Assembly (NCBI RefSeq): GCF_009389715.1
Contig: NC_052394.1
Coordinates: 22,446,899-22,510,898 of the forward strand
Reading direction: 5' to 3'
Origin: Phoenix dactylifera
Lineage: Eukaryota > Streptophyta > Magnoliopsida > Arecales > Arecaceae
DNA length: 64,000 nt
In this document: piece by piece, positions 24,116-35,816 of the stretch
How the letters are laid out: each line of letters starts with the position of its first letter
Position numbering within the stretch: position 1 is the first letter of the stretch
Program-made: the position numbers and the translations under genes
Notes under the pieces: model-generated
What the model saw: the letters and a program-made list of their open reading frames with translations, nothing else
What the model was told of the DNA's origin: nothing
Database searches by the model: none

Positions 24116-27100
24116 ATGAGGAAGTTCGATCCGTGGCCGGTGTTCTTCAGGAGGGAGTTTAACCGGAACTGGCCCTTCCTCGTCGGCTTCGCCATCACCG
24201 GCGCCGTCATCGTCAAGTTGACTGCCGGCCTCACCGGTGATTAAATTTCTCCCCCTCTTGAACCCCCGATCTCCTCCTCTCTTTTATCTTCTTCATTTTT
24301 ATCTCATTTACTATTTTTTCTTTTCGATTTTTATTTTTCGTACGCCAGAGGAGGACGCCAAGAACTCTCGCTTCGTTCAGGAGCACAACAGGTTCGATAT
24401 TATCTCAAACCCTAGTTTTTATTTTCTTTCCCCTCTTTTTTTTTTAACATCATTTGTTAGATGCCATTGATCGCTTTATATCTACATATGATATTTTGGT
24501 TCTTGATGTTTGGCTGCTAGGATAAGTTATATTACCTAAGATTTGGTGCTAGATCTGGTACAAATGTTTTATTTTGTTTTATTGTTTTTTTAAACAAGGG
24601 GTTGCTCTTCATTGTTCCAGATATGTGGTACAGAATGTCCAACTTAAAAACTTCTCTGGTTTCGCCTCCCCATAATGATTGAGATGTTGGGGTCTCTCTT
24701 ACCTGGAGTTTAGCTTGGAGTTTTTACTTTATTGTTAATGTTGTTCTCCTTTTTAATTGTAAGAAAAGTTTCACAAAGGTGGGTTGTGTTATAGTTGATT
24801 TATGCCAAATGAATTATTTGAGACTTCTAAATGTTTTGGCAAAGAGTCAAAGGAGATCTGAGATGTCTTATTTCAAGGCTGTTCAATTGCCAATATACAG
24901 TTTATTTTTAGTGTAAATTAACCTTACCGGATGCAATCTAGCATTTATGAGGATGATTACAATAATGCGAATCTAGAAATAGAAAGAAGGGCGCTTCGTG
25001 CACGTGGATTAGAAGGTTTTAGAACTAGCAAACCACAAAATGATTGCTGGGATTTTATTTTTTTGAGGGAGTAAAGGTGTAATGCAGAGAGCCGTAAAAC
25101 GTTCCATCTGTTCCTGTTTATTTGTTGACAGTTGATACCTGAGAGCCTAGTTTAGTATGCCAATGAAAAAACTCCATTGTTTACTGGAATACATCCAAGA
25201 GAACGCAAAGGCAAGTCTCATTTGATTTTTTTTAATATAATTTCATTTGGCAAATGCCTCAGTGGCTGACAAATCATATGAATTTGTTGATTGAAACATA
25301 TGGAGCATCAGTTGTTCATAGCAGTAGATGTAATGGAGTTGCAAAATTGATTTGCCTGTAAGTATCTGGGTCTTCCGTCAACACTGGGCTGGCGAAGGAG
25401 ACATGATTGGGACCTCTTAAGTTCTAACCATTGGGTGGAGAGTCATGTAATTCTGTTTGGGATAATATTTATTCTTGTCAGATCCATCTTATGCAATCCC
25501 TGTGTATTCTAGACAGGTTTACAAGATCTAAGGTTTTTTTAGGTGTCTGGCATCTCTAAATTGTGGGCAAGACTTTAAGATAATTTGGAAAAATGAATTT
25601 AGAAAATGACTGGTAGAGACTAGCAACTGAGATTGGATGAAGTAAGATAGGTATTCGAGTTTTGGATTTCTCTCCATCCTTGGTTTATTTTTTTGGTTTT
25701 GGAACACATTTCTACCCGATCATTGGTTACCTTTTTAGCGTTTTAGTACAAACTGTTTCGTTTCAAAACAAGTCAAAAACATAAAAACAACACACCTATA
25801 ATCAAATTATGAGTAACAATCAAAATGGTTCAATTAAGAGATGCTGAATAAATTTGCAGTTGACACGAATGGAGGGTCATGCTATTAGATGAGTCACCTG
25901 AAGATTGCAAGAAATTAACAGCGGTTCTTATGGTGTTGACAGATTATGCAAGAATGGCTCAGTTGAGTGGATATGAATTTTCTCAGTGTGGCTCTACTAT
26001 CATGGCTTCTAAGATAACTAGATGGCTATGCAATTGTGCCAGAAGCTCTCGAGAGTCGAGAAGCTCACCATAAGGTACCTATTATGAAACCACTATAAGG
26101 TTGGAAGTAGATTTGTCAAATGAGGCTGTCACATTGAGTCTATGATAGGTTATTTTATTTACTGAAAACAAAGTAATAAACCCTAATAAAGAAGGAAAGA
26201 AATTTTTGTGTTGCAAAGTTGCAGAATTACGAAACCAAATTGGAGGCTGATCAAGATGCACCTATATACTGCAAAAATAGTTGGTGTGATTTGTGAGCGA
26301 ATATGAGTTCAAATGACCAAACCTTACTTATTTTGCTAAGATCCAAGCATGCATAAATGAGCTATTGAACATCATTCTATCATCTATTAACTTTATTTAA
26401 CTGATATTTATCAATACTTAATGAAGAAAGATTTAGCAAACTTCCAAAGGAAAGAACGAACGGCACTAAGCCACTAATGGCCCTTTTCCTATACTTAATC
26501 AAGGTTGTGTGACTGAGTGGAAAATGGGAGTTTCTAGATAAAATAGATGGCTGCTATACAAGATTCTTAATTGCAGTTTCATTATATTCTTTTGTAATGT
26601 CCAATGAAGGCCTATTTAGGTTGCCATTGTTAGTTATAAGATGTTGATGTAATGATAAGCAATTTCAAGATACAGTTTTGGTTCATAAAGATGTCTAAGA
26701 TGTGCTTTGGTGATTTTGAATGGATTATTGATGTCTATCTTGCTGCTCAACTTTCAAATAAACTTCCATGTGTAATTAGACTTTCTCTGATACCATGCAA
26801 CTTATGGGAGGGAGATGCAGTACATACTGTTGTTTATCTGTCAAGATGCAGAAGCACTTTTTGTAGACTATACATACATTAGCAGCCTTCTCATTAGGAG
26901 ATACAAATTATTTTACATTCAAGAATATTTTTGAATTCAAATTTCATGTCTATTAATTTCATATAACAAAATGATCACCACTGCTGTTATTCAAAGTTAA
27001 AGGTTTTTGCACCTAGCAAACTTGCCGATCATGTGAGGGTGGTCACTTGTGAGAGTGCCATTTTTATTTATTAGGCTGCGTTTTAGTTGAAGTATTTTTG

Positions 27101-28613
27101 GGTATGCTGAACTTGCTGATAAGAAAGCCAAGTTGCCACTTTGATGTTGCGGGGTGGATAAATGGTATTTGTTATATTAATTATAAGTTATGGTAACTCA
27201 ATTGGGATTGAAAACATGAACAAGGGTGGATAATTATTTTTTCACTACCTTTTACCCCTCGATGCATAATTTGTGTGGTTTCTCGTCTTTTGACTTTTTT
27301 AATTGCTCGGGTTCCATCCCAACTAGTATAGGATGTTTTATCTAGTTTTCTTGAGTTGTGTATTCGTATGCATGCTGAGGTTCATCATTTTCATGACTGA
27401 GAGAAGGCTGTCTTGATGAATGAAGGATGGTGGCATTCTAACAATCATATTAAAATTGGCCTGGTAGTCCTCATACCTGGCCATCGTGCTATTGATTATT
27501 CCTGGTTTTTGTCAACTTGAACCAGTGGTTCAAATGTTCGAATGATTTCTTTTGGATACATGTATGTATGATATGTACTCTTGTCCTCTATGAACAAGCA
27601 GACTAAGAGCAGTAATCTTTTGTAGGTGAAAAAGGCTGATTTGGTGGCTGATTTGAGCTTCTGTCCATGATGAGGCTGGCCAATTTCCTCAATGTTTTGC
27701 ATAAAAATTAAACATGATCTCAATGCTTTGTGTCGAAAACTTATTAGTATTATTGAATCGAGAATAAAAGACTGATGGCTGGTATATGGACAGTTCCTTG
27801 AAGGCTTTTATTGTAAGTTCAGAGTTTTAGGACTACTATTTACTCGAACAGTCATGCATGTGTTGTCTTGCAATAAAGGGGATTAGGTCTCTCATTTATC
27901 AATGGAGATTTACCTATCTTATTATTGGCATGCTAATGCTCTTGCTTATATCTGTTTTGAATCTCTTAGCTCCTTGCATCTCTGTTCAACATCATGAAGT
28001 TCCCTTTCTATGCTGGACGATGCAGATGATGATAATTTCTAAACATAGCAATAGAAATGGTCAGATAGTCACCCTGCCAGAACAAGTTATTTTCAGGTCA
28101 ATATTGCATGTTAATTCCATCCTAGGGGTAATTGTGCCTAGTTTCTTTTGCTTGAGGGTAGCATAAAGCTATCAGCTTTGCCAACTTGGTGCTGCCCCAG
28201 GGATGTGGCAAAATCTGTTAAGCTCGCTCCTTTTTTACTGTCATTGTCAAGTTAAGCTCCGGAGTTTTGATAGCCATGGGTAGGGGTGCAAATGGGTCGG
28301 GTCTGATCACGAGTGATCCCGATCTAATCTGATTTTTTGTTCGGCTTCTAATTTTGGACCCAGATCCAATCTAATAGAAGATCTGGCCAGGTCGGATCCA
28401 CGACTATAATTTTTGACCCAACAGGTCATTCGGATCGAGTTCATGTATAATTCGGATCTAATCCAAACAATTCGGATTTGGGTTAGGTCTGGATATTGTT
28501 TTTGTCAAACAAGTCGAGTTAGGCTGCATAAGGGAAAGGAGAGAGGGAGTGGGATGGGGAATATGGCCCATGGCTGGGGTCAACCCACCAAGAGAGAGGG
28601 ATGTTGGGATCAG

Positions 28614-28674
<61 letters not shown>

Positions 28675-29576
28675 GAGTGGCTACCTAGGGCCGGCACACC
28701 AGTTCGGCGTTTGTGGCCCCTAGCGACACGGCGGAGGGCAGAGACTTCGGTCGCAGGGGAGGAGAAACAGAGGAAGGGAGAGGGCGGCGGTCGTCTCTAA
28801 CTTTGTGCGATCGGCTGTTGATCCGACGCGCTCAGGGCAGCTGACATGCCAATGAGAAGCGAAGGATGGGGGGTGGCCGACGCTGTGGCAATGGACCGGA
28901 AGGAAGAAGAGGGAAAACGACGACGGAGCAGGGTTAGGATTTGGGGAGGATTCCTTCTCAATGAAGAGACGATGGAAGGAGAAGGGTGCGGGTGTGCGGC
29001 CTTAAAGCGGTGAAGACTAAGGCTCAGTCCTTCTCAATGGGCGATTTTCCTGTGGCTGCGGCCTGTGGGCCCAAATGGATAATTCGGGTTCGGGTTGGAT
29101 CGGGTCATTGGGTAAATGATCCAAAATTAACCCAAAAAACAATGAGTCAGGTCCAGGTCGGATCGAGATTCAGTAAACCCAGATCCGACCCGACAAATAA
29201 AGTGAGTCTAATTTTAGAATCCGATCCGGCCCCACGAGTCCTCTAAAACAGATAGGGTTGGGTCATAGGTTAACTCAATTTATTTGCAGCCCTAGCCTTG
29301 GGGATCCAATAAACATAGAATGACTGGTTGGATCTGGTTGGACATATCCCAGATCATGCTGGCCGGTTTGACCTAATTTTGGTAATTTCTTCCCCTCTCT
29401 TGGTATTTGTGTCATTATCCAGGTTGTCTTGGCTTATTTACTTCGTGATCGATCTGTTGCGGTGAGCCACAGTAAGCTTAGGGAATCAACTAGCATAGGT
29501 ATGATTTGCTGGATTTGTCCCCCATTGTGCCCGTCGGATCGAGCCAATGCAGACCACTCTCACTTGCAGGAGGTGA
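24116..29576 (+). CDS. mitochondrial ATP synthase 6 kDa subunit (MtATP6-like)
   Basis: Exons 24116-24236 and 24349-24391 are clear; the third is inferred. The product begins MRKFDPWPVFFRREFNRNW, has one hydrophobic segment (PFLVGFAITGAVIVKLTAGL, residues about 20-39) and continues TEEDAKNSRFVQEHN. This is the plant-specific 6 kDa subunit of the F1Fo ATP synthase of the inner mitochondrial membrane, normally about 55 residues. Exon 2 ends at AACAG|GTTCG with two bases of a codon left over. An acceptor at 29569 (CACTTGCAG|GAGGTGA) would complete Arg-Arg-stop, giving 56 residues ending HNRR. Nearer acceptors at about 25130 and 25860 (CAG|TTGA) would instead give Ser-stop. Family length supports a short last exon, but which one is used is uncertain. 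Confidence 0.75.
28281..29294. mobile_element. hAT-like non-autonomous element, about 1 kb, GC-rich interior
   Basis: It starts TAGGGGTGCAAATGGGTCGG and ends TTTGCAGCCCTA (inverted: TAGGGCTGCAAATAAATT). It is flanked by 8-bp duplicates with one mismatch (GCCATGGG at 28273-28280, GCCTTGGG at 29295-29302), as hAT elements make. The subterminal regions are full of CGGATC/GATCCG-type repeats. The interior holds a (GA)n tract (28617-28671) and a GC-rich block (about 28680-29060) unlike the surrounding AT-rich DNA. No transposase is seen. Confidence 0.8.
28617..28671. repeat. (GA)n microsatellite
   Basis: About 27 uninterrupted GA units lie inside the hAT-like element. Long open frames across it (Arg-Glu or Ser-Leu repeats) are artefacts of the repeat. 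Confidence 0.95.
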
Positions 29577-30880
29577 CTGACACCTCAGTCATGGATCTTG
29601 TGTCCTTATTCCATGTCAAAGGAATCGAGACTCTGCTTGATTTTAACAAGTACGCAATGATACATCACGTGTTCCTTCGAAACATTCGAGGTTGTGATCT
29701 TTATTTGTATCTTTATCTGACGTTAAAAAGAATTGTGTCCCAAGTTAAATGTTCTATATTTTATCGTTTATGAACGTCTTCTGAACGCAGCTGGAAGTCA
29801 CATATGTTGGTACAGTTGATAAGATTTCACAATCAGACAATAGGAGTTTTATACCCTTGAAGAACTCAGGTAGGTTTCACTTCTGCATGCCAGAAACAAC
29901 TATTTTATCCTGAAATCTAATCTCCTTTTTACTTCGATGGCGGCGGGTTGGTTTGTGGAGTGGGGAGCAGATATCTACTATTGAGTTCTCGAATTTTAAA
30001 ATTCTGTCTTCTGTCAGACACTTAAATTATAAAGTGGCGGAGAGATGACTAGTCTAACCAGCCCAGTCTCATTGGCCTTGAAACAGGATTTCCAAAAAGT
30101 GAGATTCAAACAGGAACAAGAATTCCAAAGGTTAATTTCAAAGAGGAAGAGAGTCATTATCCATCAATCGTCGTGGTTCAATCAGATGAGTTTTAGAAGA
30201 GCGTTCGTATCTCTGTCAATAACTTCTTCGCACAAGATTGTATCATTCATAAAAATGCGGTCCAATGTTACTAGGGTTTTCTGATGAGAAACACTATAAA
30301 GCTCCTTAAAAAAAAAGTCATCCTTCCTATTTCCAACTGCATAATTGCAAATCATTTATGAATAATGTTGAAAACAACAACAACAAATTGCTGGCTTGCA
30401 GCTTCTTACCCGCAACTCTCATATTATTTTGGATACGTGATTTCATAGATGAGAAAAGACTTGCGCGAGGTATACATGAACAGGAGTAACGATTCAATAC
30501 CACAAACTTGACAAATGAAAGATGGCAGAACAGGCTTGGCATTTTTTCAACAGGCCGAGTTAGACAATTCATGCAGCACACATTCATGGCACGAAAAATA
30601 GCTAGAATAACCATTATTTTCTATAGTGGAAAAATAAGTCCGCACATGATCCAATAAGTGAAATAACCCCTTCGAAAAAAGAAAGCAGAAAAGATCCTCC
30701 TGGATTCAAATAGCCATTATACAACCACTAGTTTTTTAAATTCTTTTTGACAAACCACAAGTGTAAAATTTAAAGCTGACGAGCAAACATTTACTCTAAG
30801 ATGAAAAAGGCATATGATTCAGAATGCTTTTATCTCCGAAAACAAAGCTTTAATTCTGAGGGAAGAATTGATGCTAGAGG
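29577..30880. other. region between the converging ATP synthase and UXS genes
   Basis: This would hold the 3' UTR of the ATP synthase subunit gene on the left and of UXS on the right (to about 30300). A short open frame on the plus strand (30045-30284) has no recognisable content. No repeat ends were seen. Confidence 0.4.
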
Positions 30881-33800
30881 TTATGCTTTTTTGGGCACGC
30901 CAAGACGCTGTCGGAAATCCTCTTCCATGAGAGGAAGGCCCTGGCGTAATGTAATCTTGGGCTCCCATCCTAGTAGCTCCTTTGCTTTTGTGATGTCTGG
31001 TTTCCTTTGGCGTGGATCATCAGGTGTATTCTCCACATTTTTCACAGGCACATTGGGATCAATCAACTGCATTTAAGTTGCAGCTAGTCATCACACTAGG
31101 GTGAGGGAGTGCAATAAAAACCAAAGCATGAACATTGGACTAAAGAAATAAAAGCTTACCTCTTTCACGGCCTCAGCAAGTTCCATCATTGTAAATTCAC
31201 CTGCAGCACAAGCAATGCATAGTTACATTAAGATCATCGAGGCTGACCAGGTGAAGTTATAGTCTTAAATTAATAGACTTCCACACGTCAAGCATTTGGC
31301 CACAGGTGGAGAACTACCGATCCCAGGTCCAGGAATGGTTCCATTTGGTTGTCAGCTGCATGCTTGAATGCCATGCAGCAATATGTTTCTCAACGAACAA
31401 ATTACTCACAAAGACCAATAGTCAACAGTACAAGTTCAAGATAATTATGAAAATTACCAGGGTTCCCCAAGTTGATAGGGCCTGTATTATCTCCTTCCAT
31501 CAGCCGGATAAGTCCATCAACCTTCAGAATTTATAGAAAGTATCAATCCCAGAGCAGAATAACCAGATCATACTTAGGAATGAAGATCAACAAATAAATC
31601 ACTACTTTTTACCATATCAGAAACATAACAGAAACTTCGAGTTTGCGTTCCAGGTGCTTGAACTGTTAAGGGCTCACCCCTAATATGAAAGCAGAATAAA
31701 TAAGAGATAAGCAGACAATATTAGATGGAATGCAAAGTGAAATTAACAGATGATAACATAGAGATCACCGAAGCGCTTGAGCTATGAAGTTACTGACAAC
31801 ACGACCATCATCGATGTTCATGCGTGGTCCATAGGTGTTAAAAATTCTAGCAATTCGAATCTCTGTTGCATCAACAAGCCCAAAGTTAAAATGTGGTTTG
31901 TGATTATATGCCACCTATTTTCTCCCAATCAAAAAATCTTCCATAGGTGCAAAACAAGCAAGTTGGATTTCCAATTAGCACAGAATGATAGTTCACCGAT
32001 TCCATGCTGCCTATGATAGTCAAACATTAAAGTCTCTGCCACACGCTTCCCCTCATCATAGCAGCTCCTGACTCCTGTGGAACAAGGAATAGCCAATTAT
32101 CAAGACGGTGTCAGAGACAGGAAAACACTGCAGAAGATCACTAACAAATTAAATCAAATCACTAAATAGAAATTACATTCAGGGAATAAACAGCCTTACC
32201 AATTGGGTTAACATTTCCCCAGTACTCTTCCTTCTGAGGATGCTCAAGAGGATCACCATAAACCTCTGAGGTAGATGTCAGCAAAATCCTGCAATAGAAG
32301 GGAAAATAGTACAGTAAAAAATCACTAGTCACTTTAATAAGAAATATCAAATTACCCAGCAAAAGCAGTTTAAACATTACCTTGCTCCAACCCGCTTTGC
32401 AAGTCCCAACATGTTCAGTGTGCCAATCACATTTGTCTTTATCGTCTGTTGTAAAACAATCATTTTCAAGTTAGATTTACTTTCTAGTTCAATACATATC
32501 ATTCATACACACATGTCTACATTTATAGTAGATAAGCCATAACTTAACAACAACAGGATGAACAATAAGTGATAATCAAGTCAAGAAAGTTGAAACAATA
32601 CAATTCAAGCTACTATGCATCCCACAAAATTTAACACTATGGCAGAAGACTTGCATCTCGAGGGTGGAGTAGAAATATATTATGCTGTGGGTTAAGAGAA
32701 TACAAAGAGGCAAGTTCAGCACAAGACTTAAGTAGGATCAAGAGACTAGCTAAATCAATGAAGGTGAGGAAGGAAACCTTGCAAATGGTAAAACTTTAAC
32801 TATGGCACAATTATGATGCAAGAACACACATGGTGTCTCAAAGTTCCAACATTAAAAGTCAGGCAATATTCTGTGACTATCGTCTGGCCAATGAGAATTT
32901 CAAAATTCAATCACTTCAAGAGCTGGCAGCTATTTGAACAGCCAATATATATAGAATATTTTATATTTTAAGAAAAAAAAACATGCATGGATTATGACTC
33001 TAAGCTTTCTTCCAACGATCAACAAGAAAAACCGTGCTAGAAGCATACTTGTCTTTGAGATAGATGTTCAACATGACATGTTACTGTAAAATTTGGAATA
33101 GAAAAACACACCTTCACAGGGTTGTATTTGTAGAAAATTGGAGAGGCAGGACAGGCAAGATGGTAGATTTGATCAACCTCTACCAGCAATGGCTCCGTGA
33201 CATCTGAAGTCGGGAGGGAAAAAAAATTCAAAGTAAGGCAAAAGCATGTGGCTTTAGTTGGCCACCAAGAAAAATCTTGTAGAAGCACTGAATTCCTAAA
33301 TCACATTATATCTGAAGAACCATAATCAAAAGAAGATAAAGTAGACATAAGAACTAATTCACATTAGAAAACATGATAGAAGAGTACTTCAAGGGTCCAA
33401 ACAGAGAATATCACCATCGATTACAAGAAATAAAATTCCAGCTTGTCTCAATTAATTGAATTAGACAAATGGAAGTAAAAGTACCATGTCGAATTAGCTC
33501 AAATCTTGGATGACCAATCCATTTTCTGAGATTGTCCTTTGAACCAGTGAAAAAGTTGTCAGCAACAATTACCTGCACAATGGGTAGAAAGAAACACATA
33601 AATGTGTCATTAAAGAAATTAATGATGTACAATGATACAACACAAATTAATAGTCACATATAGAATGCTGTAATTAATGATTTACAATGATACAGCAGAA
33701 ATTAGTAGTCATGTATAGAATGCTGTACTTCTGGTCGACCCTTGACCCCTAGTTACTATATCGGACTGTTTCACCGTTTATGGACGGGAGAAATAACTGT

Positions 33801-35295
33801 GATGTTATGTCAGAAAGGGCATCATGTTTTTGATATAAATTTGGGCTCTGCAAATTCCATCCATAGACAGGATAAGTCTATGCACTCGACAAGCAAATTT
33901 TGGCATCCCAAAATTTTGGGATCGGTGAAAACGATTCAAATTATATCCTATATTTGAAGTTATTTCCTTTTTATATTAGTTGAATGCAATGAAACAATGA
34001 TTGAAAGAAGAGAAATTAATTAATTGAAAGTCACACCACTTCACCTAACAACAAGACTTTCTGGATTCGAGTCTTAGGTGGTGTGGGTCTCCCTCCCTTT
34101 CTCTCAAAAAAAAAATCATTAAAGCCTATTTTGATTCCATGGCCAGAGCTAGATGAGGACATACAAATTGGAGACATCGAATGAAAATTCATTTATTTGC
34201 AGCAATGTTTATAGGGGCTCATCCCTAACTATTTTGACATTTCAAATAATGTTTTCCCGCCCATGTACAAGAGATGTCATATGGATCATGGGCCTCGTAG
34301 ATGGGATCCAAAACACCCCCCTCCATATGAAATAATATAAATCTGAAACACTAAAGCACTAGAGAATGCTGCAAAAAATGCAGCTGAAAGCATCAGAGTA
34401 AAGTGAGTTTGAATGTTGCATTGGATATTAATATTGCGGCAGCTACGTGTACATCAAGTATCCTCACCAATCTGCATACAAATAATGCCATTTATGACAC
34501 ATGAAGGAGTAAAGTCTCGAACAACTTTGTGAAGTGTGTGCAAGCAAGAACAGATCTGATCAGTACGTTGGAACTACAAGAGAGAAATCATTAAAAACAG
34601 ACTATCTAAGAATTCGCTGTCAAGAAAGCTCAAAAATGAGTCACATTTGTCAAGTAATTCATCTAGCAACACCATGGCATCTCATCTAAATACAAAACCA
34701 ATTATAATGAATAAATAAGACATAAAAGTTACACCAAGAAATACCTCATTCTTTTCATTCTCCATCAACTTGTCCACTAGATGCGACCCAATGAATCCAG
34801 CTCCCCCAGTCACCAAGATTCGCATATTGGACTGTCAAACAAGAATATCCTCCAAATATTTAGTCAAGAACAAAACAATCTCCACTCATACCATATAACA
34901 TGCATTTAGATTTTCATCAACAGATCAAAGAGATCCAAAAGAAAACATTTTATGAATTATAAAAAGATTATTCACGTAGATCACAGATCTGACTGCTCTC
35001 TACACCAAACGAGGTGTTTCAATAAATCTTTATCGAAACAATCCTTTACTTCATCCAACATGAGAGAAGAATGAACCCATCGCTAACATAATTCTCGATC
35101 TAAAACAGCATCGAGAGATCCAGAAATGTCACTTTGAATACGTGCACGATCCGCCTGGTGAGATCTCGATCATACAAACCGATCGGTAATAAAACAAGAA
35201 AGAGAGGAAAGAATTACCTGAAAAAATTTGGAATTCCGCAGAGGGGAAGGCGTCGGCGGCGGCTTTGATACCCCATTGGACAATTCCTTCGCCAT
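30881..35295 (-). CDS. UXS: UDP-glucuronic acid decarboxylase (UDP-xylose synthase), cytosolic type, 12 exons
   Basis: Exons, 5' to 3', are 35218-35295, 34745-34831, 33485-33572, 33112-33203, 32381-32445, 32200-32288, 31997-32074, 31769-31862, 31613-31679, 31458-31521, 31160-31200 and 30881-31066. All phases agree and give 342 residues. The enzyme converts UDP-glucuronate to UDP-xylose with bound NAD, feeding xylan and xyloglucan synthesis. It is an extended short-chain dehydrogenase: the NAD-binding GGAGFIG is at residues 35-41, [10 protein letters not shown] at 141-150, and the catalytic pair Y172/K176 is in SCYDEGKR. Further family blocks are [32 protein letters not shown] and INLGNPGEFTM. 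There is no N-terminal membrane anchor, so it matches the soluble UXS subgroup. No damage is visible. The ATG at 35295 gives the usual short Pro-rich leader ([18 protein letters not shown]). Confidence 0.96.
33615..33729. repeat. small tandem duplication in a UXS intron
   Basis: Two copies of about 57 bp share TTAATGAT, TACAATGATACA(A/G)CA, AAATTA(A/G)TAGTCA(C/T) and TATAGAATGCTGTA in the same order. They lie in the intron between the second and third UXS exons, near the acceptor side. No function is apparent. Confidence 0.7.
33730..34744 (-). other. rest of UXS intron 2
   Basis: About 1 kb of AT-rich intron without recognisable exons or transposon ends. A CT-rich run (near 34085-34105) is the only marked feature. 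Confidence 0.5.
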
Positions 35296-35816
35296 TGCTC
35301 TGATTCCCCTTTGTCGGAAAAACTAGCCTGCGCCAATGGTTTTAAACCCTAACATGTTCAGATCTCATCGAAAACAACACCAAATAACGAAAGCCATCGA
35401 ATAATTCAAAAATAACCAAAACAAATGCAGAAAATTAGGCGAGAAAACCTTCTTAAATCTTGGATTCACAATTAAGAAATATGTTTATTTTGGTCTGAGG
35501 AAGGCTCGAAGAACCCTCGAGAGCCGAGAAGCTTAAATAGACCGGAACCAGAACCACCGGCACCAACCGATGTAATCAAATCCGTAAATTCCATAAAAAA
35601 ATATCAAGCAAGCGCAGAGATCATGGAGTGAATGACGCTTAGAATTCACGCAAAGGAGACTCGAGAGCGAAAGCCCTCCCGTCAGACACCAAACGAATCC
35701 GGATCCAGGATTCTAAAATCTAATTATTTTATTGATAAAAGAAAAGCGCGCTTAGAGCGAAAACTACCTAGGATTTCCATTTACTATAGGTTTTAAATTG
35801 TTTTTATGGAGACTAA
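35296..35816 (-). promoter_or_regulatory. 5' UTR and promoter region of UXS
   Basis: This stretch lies directly upstream of the UXS start and runs to the next transposon. A 5' UTR intron is possible but no decisive donor/acceptor pair was identified. No TATA box could be assigned with confidence. Confidence 0.35.

Larger units (their letters stand above)
24392..29569 (+). other. long last intron (or downstream region) of the ATP synthase subunit gene
   Basis: AT-rich sequence without a recognisable gene. Small open frames near 25879-26073, 26652-26882 and 27858-28166 have no family resemblance and no splice partners. A hAT-like element with a GA microsatellite occupies 28281-29294. Confidence 0.5.

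Noticed and set aside
24237-24470. Frame continuing past exons of the ATP synthase subunit gene
   Set aside because: It crosses intron sequence and gives a Phe/Leu-rich tail unlike the family.
28413-28800. Open frames across the GA repeat
   Set aside because: They encode only simple Arg-Glu or Ser-Leu repeats produced by the microsatellite.
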